Source of the DNA: Arctic95D-9 sp035967665
Lineage (GTDB): Bacteria; Verrucomicrobiota; Verrucomicrobiia; Verrucomicrobiales; DEV007
Direction of reading: 5' to 3'
Assembly: GCA_035967665.1 (NCBI GenBank)
Contig: JAYWLB010000044.1
Coordinates: 62,001 to 126,000, forward strand
Length of the DNA: 64,000 nucleotides
Shown here: positions 9,240-17,800 of the stretch, piece by piece
Position numbering within the stretch: the first letter of the stretch is position 1
Layout: each line of letters begins with the position of its first letter
Made by a program: the position numbers and the translations under genes
The notes under the pieces: generated by a model
The model's input: only the letters and a program-made list of their open reading frames with translations
Database searches by the model: none
What the model was told of the DNA's origin: nothing

Positions 9240-10076
9240 TCAGTACTTCAGGCCCGGAATTTTCCCGTGGGCGATGAGTCTGCCGCGATCGGGTTCAAGC
9301 TCAAAGAGATCGACTCCGTTTCCGAATTCTCCTTTCGAGCTCTTGCCCCGGGCTCCGAAGACCCAGTGTTTGTCTTCATTGGGATCGTAACCCATGTAGA
9401 GCATCACATGAGAGACGCGGTGTCCCGACTTCCAGGTGCCGCCCCAGAAGATCAAATCGCCCGGTGACAGCTTTTTAAAGAGTTTCTTACTCGCTCCTTT
9501 GCCGTAGACATCATCGAGAGTTTTATTCTTTTTCAGCCAGGCGTATTGATCATAGGAAGTGCGCGGGACTCCTTCGACGCCGATTTTTTTCAGCAAATAC
9601 TGCATGGCACCTGAGCAGTCGAGCCCGCCGCTTTCAGGATTGTCCGCACCGAATGAGTAAGTGAGGCCGCGCCTTGAGAGTTTGTGCGCTTCTTCGCGCA
9701 GAGCGCTAAGGGTAGGGCCGGACTCGTCTTCGTCAGCCGAAGGGATTTCTGTGGTCTCGTTAAACTCACTGCTCTCCAGATCGACTTCTTTCAGTGATTC
9801 AGGGGGGAGGTCAATTTCCGGAACACTGTCCTCAGGGAAAAGAGAAATGGCAGTGTCAGGGATAGGCGGCGGGGGAATTGTGACCTTCACCGACTGCGTT
9901 TTCATCTGCTCCATGCCGTCATTCACATTCTGCTTGATCGGTATGTGTCTTACCGGTGCAATGGGGCGAAAAGAGCGTTTCCCGGTTGTCTTCGGGCCTC
10001 CTTGAGCGGGAGATGGGAGCGCGAGAATTAGCAGAAAGCTAAAATAAACTCCCAAATATGTGCGAAAAGTAAGCAT
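9240..10076 (-). CDS. Secreted NlpC/P60 peptidoglycan hydrolase
   Basis: Cell-wall endopeptidase that cleaves stem peptides. An N-terminal signal peptide (about 1-25, ending SPAQG) is followed by a proline-rich linker (about 60-120) and a C-terminal NlpC/P60 domain (about 125-270). Catalytic residues: C154 in GGLDCSGAMQY, H223 in RVSHVMLYMG, with H237 a possible third residue. GDLIFWGG is the usual domain motif. A likely terminator lies upstream of the gene at 10138-10168, separating it from the minus-strand sigma operon. Confidence 0.9.
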   Translation of the reverse strand: MLTFRTYLGVYFSFLLILALPSPAQGGPKTTGKRSFRPIAPVRHIPIKQNVNDGMEQMKTQSVKVTIPPPPIPDTAISLFPEDSVPEIDLPPESLKEVDLESSEFNETTEIPSADEDESGPTLSALREEAHKLSRRGLTYSFGADNPESGGLDCSGAMQYLLKKIGVEGVPRTSYDQYAWLKKNKTLDDVYGKGASKKLFKKLSPGDLIFWGGTWKSGHRVSHVMLYMGYDPNEDKHWVFGARGKSSKGEFGNGVDLFELEPDRGRLIAHGKIPGLKY

Positions 10077-10137
10077 AATTTAAAAATTAACGCTTATTAA
10101 CTAAAATTAAAGCAGAAAATTTAAAATAACCACAAAA

Positions 10138-10168
10138 AGACCGACCCCTCACAAGAGGAGGTCGGTCT
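10138..10168 (-). terminator. Rho-independent terminator of the ECF sigma/small-ORF unit
   Basis: On the minus strand AGACCGACC pairs with GGTCGGTCT (9 bp, extendable by CCTC/GAGG) and is followed by TTTTTG. It lies about 50 nt after the small HPD ORF and about 340 nt after the sigma gene. Confidence 0.8.
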
Positions 10169-10217
10169 ACTGCGGGACGGAAGTCCGATTTCGGGGCGGA
10201 AATTTAATACGGGGCTT

Positions 10218-10358
10218 TCAAGCCCTGAGATCCTGCCATTTTCTGAGCATTACGATATGAGTCTTGATCAGGCTGACAGCTTGAGATCGTGTGTTGTGGT
10301 CAGGGTGATGGCGTTTCGACCATTGCTGACGAATGATTTGTTTTGCTAGTTCTGCCAT
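10218..10358 (-). CDS. 46-codon ORF with a J-domain-like HPD motif
   Basis: Too short for routine gene calling. It starts at ATG 10358, 6-9 nt after a weak GGGA ribosome binding site, and ends at TGA 10218. The product contains QQWSKRHHPDHNTRSQ at about 11-26, then SLIKTHIVMLRKWQ. The order basic helix, HPD, short loop, amphipathic helix mirrors helix II, HPD and helix III of DnaJ J-domains, but helix I is missing unless translation starts upstream; the frame is open for about 14 further codons. It lies between the ECF sigma gene and a clear terminator, in the slot where an anti-sigma partner is often found. Coding status is unproven. Confidence 0.35.
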   Translation of the reverse strand: MAELAKQIIRQQWSKRHHPDHNTRSQAVSLIKTHIVMLRKWQDLRA

Positions 10359-10505
10359 TTCGATTCCCGAGTTGAATTCTTTGCGCTGAGTGTCTGTCTT
10401 CTATTGTCACCAACCTCGAAAGGGTGACGGCAATGTTGTGTGTGGTTACCTGAGTAGACGACCGTGCCCGGGTTTTAAGTCACTTTTATAGGGAATAATT
10501 CGAGA
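10359..10505 (-). other. Gap between ECF sigma gene and small HPD ORF
   Basis: No gene seen. It holds a GTCACC/GGTGAC hairpin (10406-10428) without a T-run, so it could be a processing or attenuator stem rather than a terminator. Confidence 0.35.
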
Positions 10506-11096
10506 TCAGGCGGCGCGTTGACCGCCGAATTCATCAACTCCATCCCAGTTCGGGCTTAGTTGCTCACTCAAAGACTGTTTAGCCCGGTGAATGAGGACCC
10601 AGAGGTTGGACTTCGAAATCTTGAGTTCGCTCGTAATCTCGTCGGTGGAGAAACCTTCGATTTCTCTCATTCTGAAAGCCTGCCCCATTTTATCAGGGAG
10701 TGCGGTAACGGCGGACTCGAGCTCCTCGAGGAATTCGTGTCTCTCGGTTTCTGCTTCAGGCTGATGAGCGGTACGATGATCGGGCTGTTGATCCAGCCAT
10801 GAGAAGGTGCCGTCGTCATCGTGAACGGATGCATCCATATCGGTCGTGAGAACGGACGGGCGTCTTCCGTTACGGCGATAGAGATCGATGATCTTGTTCC
10901 GCAGTATTCCCGTGAGCCAGGTGCGCTCGGTGCAGTCACCTCTGAAACGCTTGCGGGCATTCCAGGCGGAGAGGAATACATCCTGAACAAGATCCTCCGC
11001 CGTTCCGTAATCGGATACGCGGGGAAGAGCGAACTGAATCAAATAGGTGCGATGCGCCAAATTCCAGTTCTCAGGATCGAGGGTGTGTTGTTTCAT
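10506..11096 (-). CDS. ECF-type RNA polymerase sigma factor under likely TetR control
   Basis: Sigma-70 family protein of 196 aa. Region 2: DYGTAEDLVQDVFLSAWNAR and TWLTGILRNKIIDLYRR. Region 4: LPDKMGQAFRMREIEGFSTD and ITSELKISKSNLWVLIHRAK. The linker (about 85-115) is acidic and histidine-rich. No anti-sigma gene follows; the next reading frame is the 46-codon HPD ORF. The 60 nt before the ATG contain a near copy (11123-11141) of the operator found in the tetR promoter, so the upstream TetR regulator probably represses this gene. Confidence 0.88.
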   Translation of the reverse strand: MKQHTLDPENWNLAHRTYLIQFALPRVSDYGTAEDLVQDVFLSAWNARKRFRGDCTERTWLTGILRNKIIDLYRRNGRRPSVLTTDMDASVHDDDGTFSWLDQQPDHRTAHQPEAETERHEFLEELESAVTALPDKMGQAFRMREIEGFSTDEITSELKISKSNLWVLIHRAKQSLSEQLSPNWDGVDEFGGQRAA

Positions 11097-11122
11097 TTTA
11101 ACTAGGGGATAAGAAGGGTTGT

Positions 11123-11141
11123 ACAGAAAGGTCTGTCTGTT
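11123..11141 (-). promoter_or_regulatory. Second TetR operator, upstream of the sigma gene
   Basis: On the minus strand AACAGACAGAC is followed by 2 nt and TTCTGT. The first 11 bases are identical to the operator at 11733-11751 and the spacing is the same, with one mismatch in the other half-site. It ends 27 nt before the sigma ATG and begins 15 nt after the tetR stop. Confidence 0.7.
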
Positions 11142-11156
11142 GACGGGGTAAAAAAA

Positions 11157-11717
11157 TTAGAGTTGGATGAGGTCGATTGCTGCCGCTTTTGCGATATCGA
11201 CAGGCCACAGTGCTTTCACGGTTTGTGCTTCGGTGGAAGCTCCCGAATAGAGAAGAAGAAGGCGGTCACCGATCACGTCTGCTTTCTCGCGGTCTGCGTT
11301 TTGCTGGAAAGCGAGCTCGCGAAAGAAACACCTCATGCATGCTTTGTGGTCAAGGATCTGCTTGCGAATACCGGTGCATTCGTCTCCGGATACGACCCCC
11401 GTATTATTGTAAGGGCAGCCGCGGAATTCGCTGTCGATGAGATAGGACTTCAGTCGATCAAAATAGTCGGCAAGCTTGTCAACGGCGGCGCCTTCCGCTT
11501 CGATGATCGCTTTCAGGCGGGCATCTGACTTTTCATGGGTGTCTTCAAGCCAGGCTTCACAGAGCGATTCTTTTGAAGAGTAATGCTGGTAGAAACTCGC
11601 CTTGGCCGTTTGCGCCTCGCTGATAATCTCATTGATTCCAACTTCGGAATACCCACGCTGATGAAACAACCGACTGGCTGTTTCTAAAATTCTTTCTTTG
11701 GCGTTTGGTTTTCGCAT
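11157..11717 (-). CDS. TetR-family transcriptional repressor
   Basis: DNA-binding repressor with a ligand-sensing C-terminal domain. The N-terminal helix-turn-helix is typical: ERILETASRLFHQRGYSE, INEIISEAQTAKASFYQHY, SSKESL (about 8-50). The rest is a helical ligand domain with four cysteines (CPYN, DECTG, KACMRCFF), which could make it redox- or electrophile-sensitive; that is inference. Its own promoter overlaps a perfect ACAGAC-TG-GTCTGT palindrome, so it is autoregulated, and a matching site precedes the downstream sigma gene. tetR and the sigma gene are in tandem on the minus strand. Confidence 0.92.
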   Translation of the reverse strand: MRKPNAKERILETASRLFHQRGYSEVGINEIISEAQTAKASFYQHYSSKESLCEAWLEDTHEKSDARLKAIIEAEGAAVDKLADYFDRLKSYLIDSEFRGCPYNNTGVVSGDECTGIRKQILDHKACMRCFFRELAFQQNADREKADVIGDRLLLLYSGASTEAQTVKALWPVDIAKAAAIDLIQL

Positions 11718-11726
11718 CGTGAGAAT

Positions 11727-11754
11727 AGTATAAACAGACAGACTGGTCTGTAAA
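11727..11754 (-). promoter_or_regulatory. tetR promoter with embedded operator
   Basis: On the minus strand TTTACA (11749-11754) and TATACT (11727-11732) are 16 nt apart. The spacer contains the palindrome ACAGAC-TG-GTCTGT (11738-11751), so bound repressor would block RNA polymerase. Confidence 0.8.
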
Positions 11755-11803
11755 CAGATTTTTGAAAGAATTTTTCACGAAAAGGGGGAAAGCCTTTGTT
11801 TCG

Positions 11804-13360
11804 CTAGTTAAATCGCAGGCTTACAACCGACTTTTCGGTGCGGAAATAGAGGTCTTTCCCGACCAGGGCGGGAGAAGCGCAATAGAGTGCTCCGACCTTG
11901 ATGCGTGCGAGTTGTTGGTATTCGTCCTTCCTTGCGGCGATGACAGAGACGAACCCTCCCCGGTTTTCGTAGACGAGCAGTTTGCCGTTGGCGAGCAGGG
12001 GGGATGAGATTGATGATTGGGCTTTTCGCTCCCACAGATTCTCGCCGGTCTCGAGATCGAGGCATAGATGGTGCTCACTGCCAAGGTGGTAAACCGCATT
12101 CTGAAAAATGATAGGGCTTGAGCCATAGCGTCGCGCCAGAAAAGATTCGGACCACAGTTCCTCCGGACCCTCTTCGGAAAGCCTGTAGGCGATGAGGTTC
12201 TTTCCATCGGTTTTGCTGGTCACGATGACGTGGTCGCCGGAAACGACAGGGGTGGCATCTCCACCACCGGCCAGCTTCCAACGCGTCTCACCGGTGACCG
12301 CGTCCACTCCGATGAACTCATTCTGCGAGTTGCAAAGAATGGTTCCTTTCCAGATCGCCGGTGAAGCATTGGCCCCTTTGATTTCGTTATTTGACCAGCG
12401 CTCCCTGCCGGTCTCGACGTCAAAAGCGGAGAGCCGGTTTTGTTGCAGGAAGACTGTCCCGGCCGAAACCAGAGGCGACGATGCAGGACCGTTTTTTCCG
12501 GTAAGGGGCGCACGCCACAGTTCGTTTCCCGACTTTGCGTCGAGGCAGTAGAGGTTTTCACTGAGTGCGGCAAAGACCTTTCCGTCAGCGAAGCACGGGG
12601 TGCTGGATGAGCCGCGTCCGGTCGGCTTTCCTTTTGTCTCAAAACGCCAAACGACCTTGCCGTCGTCGGCGTTTAAACAGAGAACGACATCGTCTGCCAC
12701 TTTTTTTGTTGCCGGAATTGCCTTTATAATCTGCTCACGAATCACCGGATCAAAGCCCTGCGCATCGACCCAGGCTTCCACTTCGCTTTGGTTCGCAAAT
12801 TCCTTCTTTGATACGGTTTGAAGCGTGTCGTAAACGGTGAAGGGGATTGCCGCTTTCCCCTTTTTGAATCGTGATACGACCCAGCTGCCAAGGCTCAGTT
12901 GAGTCTTTTTGTCGAGGTTGCTCTCAACCCAGTCCTTCGCCCATTCGTCAAGCGCTTCGCCGCGGAGGCGCCGGCTCAAATTCATCCTTTCGTGCTCCAT
13001 GGCTTTGACTGTTTCCTCAGGAACTCCTCCGAGCCCGCGGTATCCCAGAGTGGAAAGCACGTTTGAATCGATCTTCCTTGTCTCAGTTGGCTCGTCGTGA
13101 TGCCAAACCAAGGAGAGGAAAACCATGCCTTCAGCGGCAATGACACTGCCATGACCTCCGTAGTGATCACTGGGAATCTCGTCGCTCGTCTCCCAGCGCC
13201 TGGTGAGTTCGTAGTCCTCCGCGAAAGTTTCAGGAAGTTCCGAATCCGGCCCGGCGTCGCCATTTCGATCCGGCCCCCGCCACTGGGGCCAATCTGCGAA
13301 GACGGAACTGGAGGTCAGGCAAAAAGCGAGGGCTGCAACGGGGATGAAATCGGGCTTCAT
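11804..13360 (-). CDS. Secreted PQQ-type beta-propeller (quinoprotein-like) protein
   Basis: Extracytoplasmic protein with repeated beta-propeller blades of the PQQ/BamB type: DGKVVWRFETKG, SGNELWRAPL, GRERWSN, TGETRWKL and GENLWERKA recur at blade spacing. The ATG at 13360 is preferred to the one at 13396 because it is followed at once by a signal peptide (MKPDFIPVAALAFCLTSSS, cleavage near VFA-D) and then WPQWRGPDRNGD, a sequence typical of planctomycete and verrucomicrobial quinoproteins. Residues about 100-220 are a helical insert. Enzymatic activity cannot be inferred; many such proteins act as scaffolds. Transcribed away from the divergent glycosyltransferase. Confidence 0.85.
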   Translation of the reverse strand: MKPDFIPVAALAFCLTSSSVFADWPQWRGPDRNGDAGPDSELPETFAEDYELTRRWETSDEIPSDHYGGHGSVIAAEGMVFLSLVWHHDEPTETRKIDSNVLSTLGYRGLGGVPEETVKAMEHERMNLSRRLRGEALDEWAKDWVESNLDKKTQLSLGSWVVSRFKKGKAAIPFTVYDTLQTVSKKEFANQSEVEAWVDAQGFDPVIREQIIKAIPATKKVADDVVLCLNADDGKVVWRFETKGKPTGRGSSSTPCFADGKVFAALSENLYCLDAKSGNELWRAPLTGKNGPASSPLVSAGTVFLQQNRLSAFDVETGRERWSNNEIKGANASPAIWKGTILCNSQNEFIGVDAVTGETRWKLAGGGDATPVVSGDHVIVTSKTDGKNLIAYRLSEEGPEELWSESFLARRYGSSPIIFQNAVYHLGSEHHLCLDLETGENLWERKAQSSISSPLLANGKLLVYENRGGFVSVIAARKDEYQQLARIKVGALYCASPALVGKDLYFRTEKSVVSLRFN

Positions 13361-13448
13361 TAAAGGGAACAATATGGGTATCCGCAAATCTATCACTGGC
13401 GTAATGATGCGCTTCCGTTTTAGGTAATAGCGAGGAAATTTTTGAATC

Positions 13449-14783
13449 GTGAACTCTCCCCCGAAAATCGTTTACATCACTGCCGGAGCCGGAGGCATGT
13501 ACTGCGGCAGTTGCATTCGTGACAACGCTCTTGTTGCCGGATTGGAAAAACTGGGTTGGGATGTCATGCTGCTCCCGCTCTACACGCCGATCCGCGTGGA
13601 CGAGGAGGATCGCTCGGTAGACCAGGTTTTCTTCGGCGGGGTGAATGTTTACCTGCAGCAGAAAATTCCATTCTTCCGCTGGATCCCGAAGTTCCTCGAT
13701 CGCTGGCTCGACAATCCGAAATTGATTCGCCGGGTCGCTTCGGGGGCCGTATCCGTGAGCGCGAAGGAGCTCGGGGCGATGACCTATTCGATGGTGCGAG
13801 GTGAGGACGGATTCCAGAAAAAGGAAGTGCAGCGGCTTGTGCATTGGCTCAAAGAGGTCGTGAAGCCCGATTTGATTTGTCTGACCAACCTCCTCGTCGG
13901 GGGAAGCATACCAGCCTTGAAGCGCGAGCTGGATATTCCCGTTCTTGTCATGTTGCAGGGTGACGATGTCTTCCTTGATGAACTGGAAGAGCCCTGGCGC
14001 GGGCAGGTTCTCGACGCGATGTCTCAGCTTGCGGCGCAGGCTGACGGTTTCATCACTTTTTCCGGGTTCTATCGTGACCACATTTCAGAGGTTTTCGGAA
14101 TCCCCGCAGAGAAATACTTTATTACCCCGTTAGGGCTTCAGACCGATGGCTCCGAAGCGGTGGTAGCGTCCCACCAAACCGTGCGGGAGGGGAAGACACT
14201 CGGATACTTTGCCCGGCTCGCTCCCGAGAAGGGATTCGATCTCGCCGTTGATGCGTTTCTTATCCTTGCCGCCGCTGATAGCTCAATTCGCTTCGAGGCA
14301 GGGGGATGGCTCTCTGAAAAGGACGAAGCCTTTGTTGATGAGCAGCGTGAGAAGATTCAGCGGGCAGGTCTTGAAGATCGTTCGGAGATACACGTCTCGC
14401 CGGATGGAAAAGCAAAAATGGAGATGCTGAACCGGGTCGATGTGTTCACCGTTCCGGCCCGTTTTATTGAGCCGAAGGGACTCAGTGTTCTCGAAGCGAT
14501 GGCATGCGGTTTGCCGGTCGTGGTTCCGGATCGTGGCGCCTACCCTGAAATGATTGCCGGCAGCGGAGGGGGATTGCTTTGCGAACCGGAGAATGCCGAA
14601 GATCTTGCCGGGAAAATCGGCTTACTTCTCGCGGATGAAGCGCGTTGTCGTGAACTGGGCGATCAGGCCCGCGAATGGGTTCTCCGGGCGAACAGCCGCG
14701 AGGCGATGGCCCGTGCAACAGGCGATGTCTTTGCGAAAGTGCTCGGGTGCAGCCTTCCGGAGAGGGGAATTGAAGAGGGTTGA
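13449..14783 (+). CDS. GT4-family glycosyltransferase
   Basis: Retaining GT-B glycosyltransferase that transfers a sugar from an activated donor. The N-terminal lobe begins ITAGAGGMYCGSCIRDNAL, a variant of the glycine-rich acceptor loop. The C-terminal lobe shows LGYFARLAPEKGFDLAV and the EX7E motif EPKGLSVLE, followed by AMACGLPVVVPDRGAYPEM. The cysteine-containing CGSC loop is unusual for the family. Length of 444 aa is normal. Acceptor and pathway are unknown; no polysaccharide cluster surrounds it. The stop codon lies inside a copy of the AACAGGGTTAGGTC-type repeat, and the gene converges on the Verru_Chthon operon. Confidence 0.88.
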   Translation: MNSPPKIVYITAGAGGMYCGSCIRDNALVAGLEKLGWDVMLLPLYTPIRVDEEDRSVDQVFFGGVNVYLQQKIPFFRWIPKFLDRWLDNPKLIRRVASGAVSVSAKELGAMTYSMVRGEDGFQKKEVQRLVHWLKEVVKPDLICLTNLLVGGSIPALKRELDIPVLVMLQGDDVFLDELEEPWRGQVLDAMSQLAAQADGFITFSGFYRDHISEVFGIPAEKYFITPLGLQTDGSEAVVASHQTVREGKTLGYFARLAPEKGFDLAVDAFLILAAADSSIRFEAGGWLSEKDEAFVDEQREKIQRAGLEDRSEIHVSPDGKAKMEMLNRVDVFTVPARFIEPKGLSVLEAMACGLPVVVPDRGAYPEMIAGSGGGLLCEPENAEDLAGKIGLLLADEARCRELGDQAREWVLRANSREAMARATGDVFAKVLGCSLPERGIEEG

Positions 14784-14808
14784 GTCTCTGACCTTACCCT
14801 GTTAGGTC
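14776..14808. repeat. Copy 1 of the ACAGGGTTAGGTC intergenic repeat
   Basis: Reads AGGGTTGAGTC, TCT, then GACCTTACCCTGTTAGGTC. It overlaps the glycosyltransferase stop codon. It is related to copies at 21574-21609, 45161-45209 and 62052-62091. Confidence 0.7.
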
Positions 14809-14829
14809 GGGCGGCGGGAGGCAAAAACG

Positions 14830-17800
14830 TCAACCTTCGAACCGCTTTTGGTAGAGAATCCGATATTGGTAAAAGCGGTCGAGATTCTCTTTGTTCAATG
14901 CGTTGCCCGATTTGGCGTAGTCGGGAATAGCGTCGGTGTTGGGATCGATGTAGCGCTCCAGAAGCGTTTCGCCGCGCCACTCGCTGGCAACGGTGTCTCT
15001 GTCAGGATCAAAAGTTTCGTGATCACTGCCTCTCGCCTTTTTTATAACCTGAACCCTTGTGTGAATTCTGAAGGTGTTCGATTTTGTTGTTATCCTTGGG
15101 TAAATGTTAGAGTAAGGGCGCTCTCTCGAATTGTCTCCGGTGGGACTGTGATTCGCCCAGAAGCCTTTCATGATTGTGTCGATGCGGGGCTGGATTGTTT
15201 TGCCTTCCTCCGGTTCCGGAATGTTCAGCGAACTCAACCCGGGGCGCTCACGCATCGGAATCAGATGCACCTCGCATATCTCGGTGGCCGAGCGGAAAAT
15301 TTCACCGTTTAGAAATCGATCGTCGAACTGTTTGAGCGTTTCATCGATATCGATGAGATGTCTCAAGTGCACTTTGGAAGGGAGCGGAGGGACGTAGTAG
15401 TCGGCGAGGGCGTGATCCCAGTTTTTATAATGGGCCGCGTCCTGATCGGAGATGATCAGCATCTCTTCCGCTTTCATTATGCCGTGCAGTCCCGTCGCGC
15501 GTTTTACATTTGTGAAAGGAAGAATCTGGTAGTTGAGGTTGATCTTCCCGGCGGTGGAAAAAGGCTCACTGATGGCGTAGGGCTCTACCACCGGCATCCA
15601 GAAGAGATCGAGAAGGTAGTGATCTTTGAGTCCTTCAGATCCGGGATGCGGGCGGCCGGGATCGGCAGGGTTACCCCAGGTTTGGGGGCGGAAAAGGAGG
15701 GTTTGCCAGGGAAGCTGACGTTTCACGCCGGTTGGAAGGGAACCGAACATGACGGGGGAACTGATTTGGCGATTGGGTGAGAAGTAGCCCGGGCCCTGGA
15801 TGGCCTGTCCCCAGTTGTTGTCAAAATAGGGGGTGGGGACGTCGGAAAAGGAATCACCCCGACTGACACCCCAGCGATCTGAACGATTCCCGCCATCGGG
15901 TTTGTTTATGTAGGGGCCATCGACGGTGAGGGCGACACCGTTGTCAAAATCGCCGGTTGAAATCGGTTTGGAGGGCGTCATTCCGTCGGGGGATGAAAAC
16001 CCTCGCGGAAAGTCGGGGAATTTGGAGAAGTGATAACTGGCGTCGGTTAACTGGGTTTCGACCGGGTAGTTAAATCGGGGATAGAAGCCGTCCGGCGTTT
16101 TGTGCAGGTCTGCATTTCCAAACCGCCAGTAGTAATGGGCACCCGCGGGAAGGAAGAGGGTGTGGTCAATGGGTTCGCCGGGGTTGAAGTAACCGGCGTG
16201 GGGACGGAAGACATTCACATCCACGTTTCTACTCGCGGCAATCAGTCTATAGTCGCCACCTGCTATCCCGTTACCGCGCCCGTGAAAGGGGGCGAGGCTT
16301 CTCAGGACGTCTCCTTCTTTCCAGTAGCCGCCTTTGTGAACTCCTGCGGCCCAGCGTGGATTGAGCGTTTTTGTGTCATTGCTATGGTTGTTTGCCGCAG
16401 TCCACGGAGATCCGGGGTTGGAACCCTTTCCGGTAAGCCGGCCGCCCCAGTAGTAGGCGCCGATAAGGTGATTGTTCTGGAGAACTCTACCGGTTCTTGA
16501 CTTCTTTTTTCCGTTCACGAGAGCCTGACCATTCAAGTGCCATGGAACATCGGGGCGGGGATCGTCTTCGGGGTATTTTCGTGCATTGTTGATTTTGGAG
16601 TTGTTGAACGTCCACCAATACCGCGCTGAGGTTTCCGGTCTTCCGGCCCGGTTTCGAGTCCCTTCTTTTTGAATGAGAGGAATGGGGAAATCCGCGTCGG
16701 GGAAACGCAGGTGAATGCGTTGAATGAACTGGCTCTGGTAGCCATTGTGCTCGCAGAAAACGTCGAGCGTCAGAGGTGCTGTTTGGCTGAACTCGATCTT
16801 CCCGGAGGAAATGTCGATTTTAACGGGCTCACTCACAAAACCAAAATCGGTGTTACCCCGGAAGCCGGCATTGCCTCCCCACGCGCGGCCATGGAATCCG
16901 GAGCTCAGACTGCCGGATCGGTTTCTATTGATGATAGGTGCAAGTCCGAGGTCCTCTTTGTTGATTTGCAGCGAATTCAAACCAGTCCATTGGGTTCGCA
17001 TTCGTGAATTGATCGATGACCAGCCCTGTCCGGGAATGAACGCCTCGGAGATAACACAGAGCTGAACCACAATCTCGTTTTTCTTACAGCTCGTTGGTCT
17101 TGTGTTTCCGGTGTGCCAACCTTTCCAGACCGGCAGCGCATGGTTCCAGTTCAGAGGGTCGTAGCCGGGGTGCGCCGGGTCATTGGCATGTCTGAGCTTG
17201 TCGTTTCGGTCGCGGACGGCAAAGTAGGGCCACTTTTCAGGGGCAAGGGTTCTCACGTTTACTTTCGAGGGCAGAGGATCCAGTGGAGGGAAGTTTGTGA
17301 AATGTATTCTGGTTGTTCCCCCCTTATAACCGGGAGGGAGTTTCATCGGGACAGTATCGACAATGCGTTCCCCACCGTCCCGTTGCGGCCGCGGAGAATC
17401 CCCCGGCGTCGCGCAACAGATCAGGGCAAGAGAGAATTCCGAGAAGGTGGGGAAACGGCCGAAGCCCATGGTGTCTCCTATCTGAATAGGGGCAACCTGA
17501 CCATGTCCCTGGTGCGTGCCGTTGAAATTTTCTTTGAGTTCACCATTGCTCCAGTAGAGCGTGCGTCCGTTCGTGAACTGTGTCTGTTTGTTCGCGCTGC
17601 TTTCTTTTCCCGTGTAGAACAGTTTAGGGTGATTGTCATCAAAGAGATTCGTGGTCCTGACATAGTCAAAAATTTCGGTGAGAATCTGCTCGTGATCTTC
17701 ATCGAATTTTGAGGCGAAGTCCTTTCCCACCCCCGGAACCGGTTTTGAGGTAAGTTGCTTCAGGTAGTTATAGACCTCCTGATTCCGGTCAATTTTTTTC

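Noticed and set aside
13230..14081. 283-codon minus-strand frame across the quinoprotein start and the GT4 gene
   Set aside because: Antisense to conserved GT4 motifs; no signal or domain seen.
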